Notes under the pieces: model-generated
Told to the model about the DNA's origin: nothing
The model's input: only the letters and a program-made list of their open reading frames with translations
Database searches by the model: none
In this document: in pieces, positions 52,856 through 61,346 of the stretch
Layout: the number at the start of each line of letters is the position of its first letter
How positions within the stretch are numbered: the stretch's first letter is position 1
Assembly (NCBI RefSeq): GCF_018739865.1
Contig: NZ_JADOER010000005.1
Location: 127,815-191,814 of the forward strand
From: Leptothoe kymatousa TAU-MAC 1615
GTDB lineage: Bacteria > Cyanobacteriota > Cyanobacteriia > Phormidesmidales > Phormidesmidaceae
Reading direction: 5' to 3'
Length of the DNA stretch: 64,000 bases
Translations under genes and position numbers: made by a program

Positions 52856-53350
52856 CTAGCGAGCTTCTATGGTAGCTGGCTCTAGGGCCTGGATAATACG
52901 TGCCGCTTGGGTAATGATGCTCTCACCACCGTTAACGACGACTAGATATTCTCCCTCTGCGATGCGATCGCGATAGGGCGTCTCATTATTATTGAATAGC
53001 AACGCCGGACCCCCGCCAATAAAAAAGCTACCCATCAAACCCGATCCTGCGCCCAATAGACCACCCAAAATTTGGTTGCCCAAGGTGCCGGTCCATTGAA
53101 ACGTATTCAGACCGGTGAGGACATCAAACACAACGCCGCCACCAAACCCAAAGGGCACTAGCCAAATGGCCATGCGCCGCACTTGAGTCCATGCCGCTTC
53201 CTTAGGACTTTGCAAGCCAAACTCATCAGTGGTTTGAAATCCGTCGCCGAGGATGGCAATATCGTCCATCGAAAAGTTACTGGACTCTAACCGGGAGTAG
53301 GCTTCTTCAGCATCGGCGCGATCTAAGAAAGCAGCGACAAGGTATCTCAT
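52856..53350 (-). CDS. Conserved-looking membrane-associated protein of unknown function
   Basis: 164 residues from ATG 53350 (MRYLVAAFLDRADAEEAY); the extension to 53506 lacks conservation-like features. The N-terminal part has a ferredoxin-like alternation, and two Gly-rich hydrophobic segments (LVPFGFGGGVVFDVL and ILGGLLGAGSGLMGSFFIGGG) form a probable hairpin in the membrane. The C-terminus (YRDRIAEGEYLVVVNG) returns to the alternating pattern. I recall similar cyanobacterial stress-type proteins but cannot name a family. Confidence 0.7.
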   Translation of the reverse strand: MRYLVAAFLDRADAEEAYSRLESSNFSMDDIAILGDGFQTTDEFGLQSPKEAAWTQVRRMAIWLVPFGFGGGVVFDVLTGLNTFQWTGTLGNQILGGLLGAGSGLMGSFFIGGGPALLFNNNETPYRDRIAEGEYLVVVNGGESIITQAARIIQALEPATIEAR

Positions 53351-53547
53351 AAGGACACAAGTTGATAATGGCTCTAATGTAGAGTCTACTCTGATACATC
53401 CATTATTCCTTGTCAGCAGCATAAAGGCTACGGAGGCATATCCATAGCCTTGCCTCGCATCATACTTAACAATCGGGAAGCTACTTTGGAGTAGCTTGTT
53501 GGGCAATACAACAACCCAGCCATTTAACCCTCGGCCAAAGGCTTGGG

Positions 53548-54627
53548 TTACAGGTCGCTACATTGCTTATCTAACGGGTCGTCACTCGCATCTCTCATAC
53601 GCAGTCGCTCCGTATTGAAATTGTCTAAGCCAATGGTGGCAGAATCAAAACAAGCATTGGTAAACACAGTGTTTGATGTGATTGTGATTTTGCTTAGGTC
53701 AGCACCACGGATATCAGCACTTTCTAAATTCGCGAAAGACAGATCAGCCCCCATCAGATTTGCCTTCTGCAAGTTGGCCCAACCAATATTGGCACCGCTT
53801 AAAGTCGCATTTTGGAAATTGGCTTTAGATAATTCGGCACCCCGCAAATCACTGCGGGTTAAATTCGCTTCCACAAACTGCCCTTGTCTCATCCATGCCC
53901 TCTTAAAGTTGGCTTCGGGCATAGGCGCGCCATTCAAAATCACTCTCACCAAATCAGCACCACCTAACAAGCCAACTTCAGAAACAGCAGAGTTCCTACC
54001 ATCTAGGAGTTGGGCTTCATACAAAAATCGAACCAGTTCTCCCTTGAGTTTGCCAGAATCATCAAAGCCAGACAGTTCAGCCAACTGCCTATTCTCGTCA
54101 GTGCCATTATCTGACGCTGATTCTCCTGGCAGATTCAGAGCGTTTCGCATCGATTGCTCTAAAAAGTCGCTTTCACTACGGTCATATTGCCGTGTATCGT
54201 CTAGGCGCTTCAGGGCAATAATGGTCTCCCCGCGGATAGCGTTCCATATGGATATGCCCTCAGAATTACTGTTCCCAGTGTCCATAGCCCCTTGCGTTGC
54301 AATGAGATCAGTCATTCTAGAAGCGTAGTTGGTCAACACAGCTTGTCTATTATTACTCGCTGCACTAGCCCGTTCAACTAACCGATTCGCCTCCGCATTT
54401 GCTTCTTGGAAGCTGGTCAATTTCCAACCGATCCAAATACCCATCACCGCCGTTAGCAACGGGATCCAAATCTTCTCCGCCCAATCAAACCTGCCGGGTT
54501 TACGCTCCGTATCGTCTTTAACATGAAAAACACGCTTGGAAATAGTTGGCAATTTTTGCGTTTCCAATGCAACATCTTGAGCTTGAGAACTAGATAAGGC
54601 CGTTTGCTGATGATTGTTGTCATTCAT
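53548..54627 (-). CDS. Membrane-anchored pentapeptide-repeat protein
   Basis: 359 residues. A single hydrophobic helix at about 51-68 (IPLLTAVMGIWIGW) anchors the protein. A coiled region (FQEANAEANRLVERASAASN) and a helical middle with RYDRSESDFLE-type residues lead to pentapeptides at about 250-320 (GANIGWANLQKANLMGADLS). The tail differs from the RDC cap of the two other pentapeptide proteins in the window. It starts 3 nt after a possible small gene on the same strand. The function is unknown. Confidence 0.88.
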   Translation of the reverse strand: MNDNNHQQTALSSSQAQDVALETQKLPTISKRVFHVKDDTERKPGRFDWAEKIWIPLLTAVMGIWIGWKLTSFQEANAEANRLVERASAASNNRQAVLTNYASRMTDLIATQGAMDTGNSNSEGISIWNAIRGETIIALKRLDDTRQYDRSESDFLEQSMRNALNLPGESASDNGTDENRQLAELSGFDDSGKLKGELVRFLYEAQLLDGRNSAVSEVGLLGGADLVRVILNGAPMPEANFKRAWMRQGQFVEANLTRSDLRGAELSKANFQNATLSGANIGWANLQKANLMGADLSFANLESADIRGADLSKITITSNTVFTNACFDSATIGLDNFNTERLRMRDASDDPLDKQCSDL

Positions 54628-54630
54628 GTG

Positions 54631-54939
54631 CTAGCACCCTGATGTATTACGCAAGAACATTGATCTGTAGCCAATGGGCGTCAGTATCTGCACCACAGCA
54701 CAGATGTCGGTAGATAGATAATGAGCAAAGTTCAAAGGGGGATACAGTGGCTGCATCAAGAAAATCGGATGGATGAGATTATCTATTGCAACCCAGTCAC
54801 TACGGCTTAGAAAGTTATCAGCAGATATAGGTTCTTTTCGGCAAAAGTAGCCAATTAACTTTGGCACAGCAATCTCTACAACATCGAGTGTTGGAGAATA
54901 ACGCAGCCCTAAACGTTCAAGCGCTAGAATAAATGCCAT
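54631..54939 (-). CDS. Possible small protein upstream of the pentapeptide gene
   Basis: 102 residues if it starts at ATG 54939 (MAFILALERLGLRYSPTLDV). The stop is 3 nt before the pentapeptide start, which would suit an operon. Several Ile/Leu/Pro stretches occur but no known motif. The alternative is non-coding DNA between two divergent genes; a longer frame to 55053 would overlap the well-supported plus-strand gene at 54944. Confidence 0.35.
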   Translation of the reverse strand: MAFILALERLGLRYSPTLDVVEIAVPKLIGYFCRKEPISADNFLSRSDWVAIDNLIHPIFLMQPLYPPLNFAHYLSTDICAVVQILTPIGYRSMFLRNTSGC

Positions 54940-54943
54940 TGGT

Positions 54944-55285
54944 ATGGACGCCAGGATGAAATCCTTACGCAGGCTATTTATTGGCAGTTGTTTATTGTTG
55001 GCTATGCTGTTTATCCTTTGGGGAAGCAGCGTATCAGCTTCCCCCACGCTCATCGATCCTCGGATTAATCGGCTGGAGTCTGAGGTGCGATCGCTCCAAT
55101 CTCAGGTGACGCGATTACAATCCCAGCTACCCAGAATTAGCAATAGGCCCCTGCAACCAACAGAAACAGCCCCCATCCCAGCGGAGTCACTTACAGAACA
55201 AGAGTTCGACACCCTGGCAATTTTAATTATCGAGCTACAGGAACGTGTCACCGCATTGGAAACAAACCTGGCAAAGGCTGGGTAA
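54944..55285 (+). CDS. Exported coiled-coil protein
   Basis: 113 residues from ATG 54944 or, equally well, ATG 54956. The basic start plus helix LFIGSCLLLAMLFILWGSSVSASP is a signal peptide with an AxA-like site. The mature part has a coiled coil (RLESEVRSLQSQVTRLQSQL), a Pro-rich linker and a second coiled segment (LAILIIELQERVTALETNL). Small periplasmic coiled-coil proteins of this type are common in cyanobacteria; the function is unknown. Confidence 0.75.
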   Translation: MDARMKSLRRLFIGSCLLLAMLFILWGSSVSASPTLIDPRINRLESEVRSLQSQVTRLQSQLPRISNRPLQPTETAPIPAESLTEQEFDTLAILIIELQERVTALETNLAKAG

Positions 55286-55625
55286 ACCATAGGCCCCCAA
55301 TCCTAGAACGTCCTACATGCAGGACGACAAGTAACTTAAAACAGATTGCCCATCCATGGCAGTTCTACGTAAATATTGCAACTAACTTTTCGCGAGTCGC
55401 TAAAAAATTTATCAACATGCGGATGACACCCAATGTTGTTTGAAGTCTTAGTGAAGTCACTACTCAACTCCGGATATAGCCTGACAAATCACGCATGTTG
55501 GAATGGTAGATGCACCCTGATTCCGAGCCCTGGAGATGCATCTTTGGGGCTCTTTCTTCTCCCTTAACTGGGGTGTTATCTCAAAAAACAAGTATTTCGA
55601 CCAGCCAAAAGACTGTAGCTATCAA
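55286..55625. other. Intergenic region
   Basis: No gene is seen. CCTAGAACGTCCTACATGCA at about 55304-55323 resembles the tail of structured repeat copy 4 (TTCTAAAACGTCTACATTTC), followed in both by GGACGACA. A terminator lies at 55525-55556. Confidence 0.4.
55525..55556 (+). terminator. Intrinsic terminator
   Basis: GAGCCC and GGGCTC enclose the palindrome AGATGCATCT, and TTTCTTCT follows. It lies 240 nt downstream of the coiled-coil gene. Confidence 0.55.
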
Positions 55626-56825
55626 CTAGCCTTGCTGCACTCTCGCCTTAATCGCATCAATAATCTGGCCATTGGCTTTGGGAAAGGGATAGCTATCGAT
55701 TTCGTCTAGGGTTACCCACTTCACTTCATCGCATTCGATGGTTTGGGGTTCACCACTAAGGTGGGTGCAGTTAAACACATTGAGGGTGACCTTAAAGTGG
55801 CTATAGGCATGATTTACCGTAATAAGGCGGTCATTCACCTCGATTTCAATGGCGAGTTCTTCTTTAATTTCTCGCTTAACACAGTCTTCTACAGTCTCAT
55901 TGGGCTCAATTTTGCCACCGGGAAACTCCCACAGGCCACCGAGTAGGCCTTCTTGCTTACGACGGTCTATGAGAATGCGGCCATCTTGGTCATAAATAAC
56001 GGCAACACCAATTTGCTTATGGGGTAGAGGTGCACGGGACTCGGTCATGGGTAATTCAGACTGTAGATTTTGACGGTAGGCGGTGCAGTGAGCTTGCCAA
56101 GGGCACAGCAGACAAGATGGGCGATGGCGGGTGCAAAGGGTGGCACCCAGGTCCATAATTGCCTGGTTAAAATCCCGAGGCTGCTGTGGGTCCAAAATTT
56201 GTTCGGACAGTTGCCACAGCTGGTTCATGGCTTTGGCTGGGGGCTTGGGTAAAGCCACCAACCGGGCCAATACCCGTTTTACATTACCATCGAGAATCGC
56301 CACGGGTAGGTTATAGGCGGCACTGAGAATTCCCCCGGCCGTAGTACGACCAATGCCAGGCAGTGCGATCGCAGCGTCAAAGTCTTCTGGAAATATCCCC
56401 CCATGGCGTTCCACAATTAGCTGGGCGGTCCTATGCAAATTACGAGCGCGGGCATAGTACCCTAACCCTTCCCAGGACTTAAGCACCGTTTGCTGTTCGG
56501 CCTTGGCCAGGTCAGCCACCGTAGGAAACGTTGCCAACCATCGCTGATAGTAAGGCAGCACCGTCTTCACCTGGGTCTGCTGCAGCATAATTTCTGAGAT
56601 CCAAATGGCATAGGGATCACGACTGCGCCGCCAGGGCAAATCTCGGCCTTGCTCGCCATACCAGGTTAAAAGCGCCTTACGTAGGGCCGGGGCTGCTTTT
56701 TCTAACGTTGCGGCCCCATCTAACGTTGCGGCCCCATCTAACGTTGCGGCCCCATCTAACGTTGCGGCCCCATCTAACGTTGGGGGGCCATTAATAGACA
56801 AAGCAGATGCCTGGAGAGAAGACAT
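55626..56825 (-). CDS. mutY: A/G-specific adenine glycosylase with Nudix domain
   Basis: 399 residues from ATG 56825 (MSSLQASALS). After an unusual N-terminal repeat (TLDGAA four times) the MutY fold begins: RDLPWRRSRDPYAIWISEIM, QQTQV, the helix-hairpin-helix LPGIGRTTAGGIL with catalytic Asp in VAILDGNVKRVLARL, and the 4Fe-4S cluster C-x6-C-x2-C-x5-C (CTRHRPSCLLCPWQAHC). The C-terminal domain has a nearly canonical Nudix box (GGKIEPNETVEDCVKREIKE), so it may retain hydrolase activity in addition to 8-oxoG recognition. The enzyme removes A opposite 8-oxoG. A longer frame with a GTG start (56891) is less likely. Confidence 0.95.
   Translation of the reverse strand: MSSLQASALSINGPPTLDGAATLDGAATLDGAATLDGAATLEKAAPALRKALLTWYGEQGRDLPWRRSRDPYAIWISEIMLQQTQVKTVLPYYQRWLATFPTVADLAKAEQQTVLKSWEGLGYYARARNLHRTAQLIVERHGGIFPEDFDAAIALPGIGRTTAGGILSAAYNLPVAILDGNVKRVLARLVALPKPPAKAMNQLWQLSEQILDPQQPRDFNQAIMDLGATLCTRHRPSCLLCPWQAHCTAYRQNLQSELPMTESRAPLPHKQIGVAVIYDQDGRILIDRRKQEGLLGGLWEFPGGKIEPNETVEDCVKREIKEELAIEIEVNDRLITVNHAYSHFKVTLNVFNCTHLSGEPQTIECDEVKWVTLDEIDSYPFPKANGQIIDAIKARVQQG
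56703..56786. repeat. 18-bp tandem repeat at the start of mutY
   Basis: TAACGTTGCGGCCCCATC occurs in about 4.5 head-to-tail copies with no substitution except in the last partial one. It encodes (TLDGAA)n and is in frame, so copy-number change alters only the length of the N-terminal extension. Confidence 0.85.
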
Positions 56826-56972
56826 CTGCTTTGGGCCATATCGGCCATCGGCACTATCCTGTGCCTTACTTTTTTTATTGGTTACACCCACCAGAGATCG
56901 CAGCTATCTACATTAAGATCCTGCCACGAGCGGGGACCAACGGAGCATCCAACAGAGGCTCCATCCAAATTC

Positions 56973-57323
56973 CTAGTCCGCCAAAGGCTCTTCTAGACCA
57001 CCCAGAATGGACTTTTCCATTTCCAGGCGCTGCTCAGCCCCTTTAAGGAAATAACCACCCATCATGGCCGATGCCAGTAAACGACCCAGATTTTCACGGC
57101 TAGTGGTCACCGACACATCGAAACCATCGGAAGGCAGACCGCCCAGCATGCCAATAATATTGTGCTCCATGGCCTGCATCACATCGCCAGAAACAGGGCG
57201 AGATAGCTGAGCAATGGTTTCCGGTTCCATCGCCTGGACATATTGCATTAGAGTATTGCCTTGCACAGCAGCTCCACCCATAAACCCAGAGTTTGTATTG
57301 TTGTTAGACTGATTAGTCATCAT
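56973..57323 (-). CDS. DUF760 family protein
   Basis: 116 residues from ATG 57323, preceded by GAGG; the longer frame from GTG 57380 has no ribosome site. The block YVQAMEPETIAQLSRPVSGD, then MEHNIIGMLGGLP, TSRENLGRLLASAMMGGYFL is the DUF760 signature. In plants, DUF760 proteins are chloroplast proteins of unclear role; one is a regulator of a cytochrome/tocopherol-type pathway by report I cannot verify. The N-terminus is Asn/Gly-rich and disordered. Confidence 0.88.
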   Translation of the reverse strand: MMTNQSNNNTNSGFMGGAAVQGNTLMQYVQAMEPETIAQLSRPVSGDVMQAMEHNIIGMLGGLPSDGFDVSVTTSRENLGRLLASAMMGGYFLKGAEQRLEMEKSILGGLEEPLAD

Positions 57324-57723
57324 GACCTCACTCGAAACGTGGCTGGTAGCGGCTTTTGGTGTCTGTGCCGCTGTAACCACAATCTAACAAAGCAATTCCA
57401 GTTCCTGTAGTAGGAAGAACCGAACTGCCAGGTAGGGCTCCTCAAAGTGTCAGTGGCGGGAACGATCCTGGCCAGGGCATCTAAAGGGTGAACGATAAGA
57501 CATCACCCGCTCCGCTAGGGCATTTTATTGCCACCAAGGAGAAAAACACCCTCCGATATACATACGAAATAGCCCTAGTCTCTAGGGTTTATCAAAACAC
57601 CATGACACTTAATAGCCATTACTATGGGCAGCTTTAGCGTTCATGTCGGCTATCTAAGCTACAATTGTTAAGGTTTTTTACGAAACATTTCTTACTGCTG
57701 CTATTTCTGGAAGTTCCAATCCA
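57324..57723. other. Intergenic region between DUF760 and typA genes
   Basis: No gene is seen. The divergent promoters of both genes should lie here. A TACAAT box at 57660-57665 could serve typA but no matching -35 box is present at the right distance. Confidence 0.4.
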
Positions 57724-59517
57724 ATGAGCCTTCCCATCCGTAACGTTGCAATCATCGCTCACGTTGACCATGGTAAAACCACCCTGGTCGATTCCCTACT
57801 TCAACAGTCCGGTATTTTCCGGGAAGGCGAAGACGTGCCCACCTGTGTCATGGACTCCAACGACTTGGAGCGTGAACGGGGCATCACCATTCTTTCTAAG
57901 AACACAGCAGTTCACTACAAAGACACGCTGATCAACATCATTGACACCCCTGGCCACGCCGACTTTGGTGGCGAGGTGGAGCGCGTGCTAGGCATGGTAG
58001 ATGGCTGCATCCTGATTGTGGATGCGAACGAAGGGCCCATGCCCCAAACCCGTTTCGTACTCAAAAAAGCATTAGAAAAAGGTCTACGCCCCATCGTAGT
58101 CGTCAATAAGATTGACCGTCCTCGGGCAGAGCCCATGGGTGCGGTAGATAAGGTGCTAGACCTATTTATCGAACTAGGTGCCGACGATGACCAGTGCGAT
58201 TTCCCTTACTTGTTTGCGTCGGGTCTGGCTGGCTATGCCAAAAACGAGCTAGAAGACGAAGACAAGGATATGCAGCCCCTGTTTGAAGGGATTTTGCACC
58301 ACGTTCCCCCACCCGTAGGCGATTCTGATAAGCCCCTACAGCTCCAGGTGACCACCCTGGCCTATTCCGAATATTTGGGCCGCATCGTCATCGGTAAGGT
58401 CCACAACGGGACTATCCGCGCCGGTGAGCAGATTGCGCTAGTAAGAGAAGACGGCAAAATCGTTAAGTCGAAGATTTCTAAGCTGATGGGCTTCGAGGGC
58501 CTACAGCGTACCGAAATTGAAGAAGCCACCGCAGGCAACATCGTGGCCGTGGCTGGCTTTGCCGATGCCAACATTGGTGAAACCCTGACATCTCTCGAGA
58601 ACCCCCAGGCGCTACCGCTGATTAAGGTGGATGAGCCCACACTGCAAATGACCTTTGCGGTGAACGACTCCCCCTTTGCCGGTAAGGAAGGTAAGTTTGT
58701 CACTTCTCGCCAGATTCGCGATCGCTTAATGCGCGAGCTAGAAACCAACGTCGCCCTGCGCGTCGAAGAAACCGACTCCCCCGACCGCTTTGGCGTATCC
58801 GGTCGTGGTGAACTACACCTGGGCATTTTGATTGAAACCATGCGTCGTGAAGGCTACGAGTTCCAGGTGTCCCAGCCCCAGGTAATTTTCCGTGAAGTCA
58901 ACGGCCAGCCCTGTGAGCCCTATGAGCAGCTGGTGATGGACGTGCCTGAAGATGCCGTGGGTGGCTGTATGGAGCGCCTGGGCCAGCGTCGCGGTGAAAT
59001 GCAGGACATGATGGTGGACGGCAACGGTCGTGCCCAGCTGGAGTTTGTAGTACCCGCCCGTGGCCTGATTGGCTTCCGGGGTGAGTTTATGCGCCAAACT
59101 CGCGGTGAAGGCATTATGAACCACAGCTTCTTAGAATATCGCCCCATGTCTGGCGATGTGTCTGCTCGCCGTAACGGTGTGCTGATTTCCTTTGAGGAAG
59201 GGGTGTCGACCTTCTATGCCATGAAGAATGCTGAGGATCGCGGCATCTTCTTTATTGAGCCTGGCACTAAGGTGTACAAGGGCATGATTGTTGGTGAAAA
59301 TAATCGCCCCCAGGATCTAGAGCTGAATATCTGCAAGGCGAAGCAGCTAACCAACCACCGGGCGGCTAGCGGCGACGAGCTTGTGCAGCTACAGACTCCC
59401 CAGGAAATGGGCCTAGAGCGGGCACTGGAGTATATTGCATCGGATGAGATGGTGGAAGTAACTCCCGAGTCCATTCGTCTGCGCAAGATGCCTAAAAAAA
59501 AGCTCGCTAAGCGTTAA
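57724..59517 (+). CDS. typA: Translational GTPase TypA/BipA
   Basis: 597 residues. G1 is [16 protein letters not shown]2 [14 protein letters not shown]3 [21 protein letters not shown]4 NKIDRP. EF-G-like domains II, III and V follow, and the C-terminal BipA domain ([19 protein letters not shown] onward) is complete. It binds the ribosome under stress and helps 50S assembly. The gene is monocistronic with its own terminator. Confidence 0.97.
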   Translation: MSLPIRNVAIIAHVDHGKTTLVDSLLQQSGIFREGEDVPTCVMDSNDLERERGITILSKNTAVHYKDTLINIIDTPGHADFGGEVERVLGMVDGCILIVDANEGPMPQTRFVLKKALEKGLRPIVVVNKIDRPRAEPMGAVDKVLDLFIELGADDDQCDFPYLFASGLAGYAKNELEDEDKDMQPLFEGILHHVPPPVGDSDKPLQLQVTTLAYSEYLGRIVIGKVHNGTIRAGEQIALVREDGKIVKSKISKLMGFEGLQRTEIEEATAGNIVAVAGFADANIGETLTSLENPQALPLIKVDEPTLQMTFAVNDSPFAGKEGKFVTSRQIRDRLMRELETNVALRVEETDSPDRFGVSGRGELHLGILIETMRREGYEFQVSQPQVIFREVNGQPCEPYEQLVMDVPEDAVGGCMERLGQRRGEMQDMMVDGNGRAQLEFVVPARGLIGFRGEFMRQTRGEGIMNHSFLEYRPMSGDVSARRNGVLISFEEGVSTFYAMKNAEDRGIFFIEPGTKVYKGMIVGENNRPQDLELNICKAKQLTNHRAASGDELVQLQTPQEMGLERALEYIASDEMVEVTPESIRLRKMPKKKLAKR

Positions 59518-59547
59518 ACGGTTTGATTGATTAAAAGCTTTTGAATA

Positions 59548-59582
59548 GCTGTGATGGCTTAACACCATCACAGCTTTTTTTT
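59548..59582 (+). terminator. Intrinsic terminator of typA
   Basis: GCTGTGATGG and CCATCACAGC form a perfect 10-bp stem around CTTAACA, followed by eight T. It is 30 nt after the stop. Confidence 0.95.
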
Positions 59583-59603
59583 ATGGTGCTGATCATTGCC
59601 AGA

Positions 59604-60197
59604 TTAGACAACAGGTGGCAACAACTTTTCTAAAGACAGCATAATCTCTGGAAAGGCTAGGGGAGAGATTTGCTGATCTTGTTTAAGGATGAGGTGGCTG
59701 GTGTAGCCAGTCGTGGTGGGTGTGCGAAAAATGTGCAACTGTCGCTGGGGTAGGTCCAACACCCAGTAATCGTTGATGCCAGCTTGGGCATAGAGTTTGT
59801 CTTTGACTTCGCAGTCTTGCTTTAGGGTAGAATCGGCCACTTCCACCACCAGGCAAATATCTTGTGGGGTGGGGTGATGGGCGGCGTAGTCTAGAAAATT
59901 GCCTTTAACGATGGCTAGGTCAGGTTCAGGTTCTGAATAGTCGTCCAACTGAATGGGGTCTTGGGTGCTGACGAAGAATGGCTGGTTGGATAATGGCTGA
60001 TCTAAGGCGGTTGCGACTAGGCGGAGGGCGGTGACTTGGGGGGTGCCTTTGGCAATCCTAAGGATGATTTGTCCTGCCAGGAGTTCTGTGCGATCGCACT
60101 CTGCTAAGAGCCCTGACTCTGCCATACGGTGGTATTCATCCACGCTCCAGCGTTTGAGCGTTTGGGCATCCAAGGGCAAAGAGGGCAAGGCAACCAT
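59604..60197 (-). CDS. Uma2 family (DUF820) putative endonuclease
   Basis: 197 residues from ATG 60197 (MVALPSLPLDAQTLKRWSVD); a longer frame to 60263 is possible. The PD-(D/E)xK-type core is visible: Glu in DRTELLAGQII, SEPEPDLAIVKG with the Asp, and LVVEVADSTLKQD with the E-x-K-like V-E-V. Uma2 genes are hugely expanded in cyanobacteria, often near mobile DNA; their target is unknown. Confidence 0.9.
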   Translation of the reverse strand: MVALPSLPLDAQTLKRWSVDEYHRMAESGLLAECDRTELLAGQIILRIAKGTPQVTALRLVATALDQPLSNQPFFVSTQDPIQLDDYSEPEPDLAIVKGNFLDYAAHHPTPQDICLVVEVADSTLKQDCEVKDKLYAQAGINDYWVLDLPQRQLHIFRTPTTTGYTSHLILKQDQQISPLAFPEIMLSLEKLLPPVV

Positions 60198-60284
60198 AGC
60201 ATCGGTTGAAGGGCATGTTGTGATTATTTTAGCTGACTTAACTTGAAACAAGTGACTAACCATCGAACCGAAAAGTACGGACTA

Positions 60285-60346
60285 AAAAACAAAAAAATTG
60301 CTGCCATATATCAATGACAGCAATTTATGTTGATGGAACGTCAACA
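60285..60346 (-). terminator. Two-hairpin 3' module with terminator, copy 1
   Basis: On the minus strand TGTTGA/TCAACA forms a first hairpin (60328-60346), and TTGCTG...CAGCAA with an inner CAT/ATG forms a second (60298-60323) followed by TTTTTTTGTTTTTT. It is the same module as at 60991-61048 and lies downstream of the DUF4278 gene at 60545-60727. It would also insulate the Uma2 gene. Confidence 0.75.
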
Positions 60347-60544
60347 CGAGTCCTACGACAATCGTCAGGAACATTTTCAAGCACCCAGCTATACGGCCCA
60401 CCACCGAGCCCCCATACCAAGACTGCCAAAGGGTGCCACAACAATCACCAAGCCAAGAAAACACCGCTATGCCCCTGTAGCAGTGCCGAATGCAATGGGA
60501 GTAATTCAGGAAAAACGTAAAACTGGGGGGCAAACAGATGGCGA

Positions 60545-60727
60545 TCAGGCCATGTATGCCACACCACGATAGTTAAGCTTCATAGGCGACCGATGGGGTG
60601 TGGCGACATGCAGTCTCTTTACCTTGCTCTTCGTACCCAAAAAGTTTCTTTCTTCCTGAGTGATCATCAAAATCTCTACCTCGGGAGACTTAGAATTATA
60701 AGGAACACCGCGATATGTTAATTTCAT
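60545..60727 (-). CDS. DUF4278 small protein
   Basis: 60 residues from ATG 60727, with GGAG upstream. It begins MKLTYRGVPYN and ends MKLNYRGVAYMA, the two YRG boxes that define DUF4278, with an S-x-E-V-E-I segment and a LGTKSKVKRL basic centre between them. DUF4278 proteins are small, cyanobacteria-specific and of unknown function. A related gene lies 370 nt upstream on the same strand. Confidence 0.88.
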   Translation of the reverse strand: MKLTYRGVPYNSKSPEVEILMITQEERNFLGTKSKVKRLHVATPHRSPMKLNYRGVAYMA

Positions 60728-60990
60728 CAGAAAACTCCAAAACCTCTACAACTAGATAAACCTGAGTGGGGAAAGAACCATATACCTAAAGTGCTAGCGG
60801 CTTTACCGTTTTAGCCTTTCCCTCAAATCCGAGAACAACAACATTAATGCTGTCCTCGTCTATGTCAGTAATACTAACTAGAAGCTTCTGAGCACGTCAT
60901 GGGGCTAGGGACCTATTTATTTGGCAATGAGGACTTTAGGCCTAGAAAATGACGATGCATGTATATACTTTCACCATATTACGTTAACCA

Positions 60991-61048
60991 GTTAAAAAAT
61001 TGCTGCTATGGCGACATAGCAGCAAGGTATGTTGATGGAACGTCAACA
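60991..61048 (-). terminator. Two-hairpin 3' module with terminator, copy 2
   Basis: On the minus strand the TGTTGA/TCAACA hairpin (61030-61048) is followed by the perfect 11-bp stem TTGCTGCTATG / CATAGCAGCAA (61000-61025) and TTTTTTAAC. It lies about 55 nt after the stop of the DUF4278-like gene at 61104-61292. The loop and the inner stem differ from copy 1 while pairing is kept. Confidence 0.8.
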
Positions 61049-61103
61049 CCGGTTCTGGAGAAACATTCAGAAACGTTATCGGAGACACTTATAAACCGCT
61101 GTC

Positions 61104-61292
61104 CTAACGTCGATGGGTTGTACCGCGATACGTAATTTCCACCGATGGTCGGCGGGACGGATGCGTAGAGAACCGTTGGCCCTTGAACCGCGAACCCAAA
61201 AGCGGCAAATCATCCTGAGCAACGTTTAAGTTAAAACTCTCCATTGTGTGAGGTTGAGCGTCGCAGTGACGCCGACGCCATGGCATTTTCAT
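61104..61292 (-). CDS. DUF4278-like small protein
   Basis: 62 residues from ATG 61292, with GAGG 9 nt upstream. The C-terminal box is VEITYRGTTHRR, as in DUF4278, and the middle is LLGSRFKGQRF; the N-terminal box is degenerate (MKMPWRRRH in place of MKLxYRGxxY). It is a diverged paralogue of 60545-60727; both genes are followed by the same two-hairpin 3' module, pointing to tandem duplication of the whole unit. The function is unknown. Confidence 0.7.
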   Translation of the reverse strand: MKMPWRRRHCDAQPHTMESFNLNVAQDDLPLLGSRFKGQRFSTHPSRRPSVEITYRGTTHRR

Positions 61293-61346
61293 TGCAAAAT
61301 TCCTCAAATCAGCTAAAAGAAAACACTCTACCCATTTATTTGGCCG

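Noticed and set aside
54940..55053. N-terminal extension of the minus-strand ORF at 54631
   Set aside because: It would overlap the start and signal peptide of the well-supported plus-strand gene at 54944.
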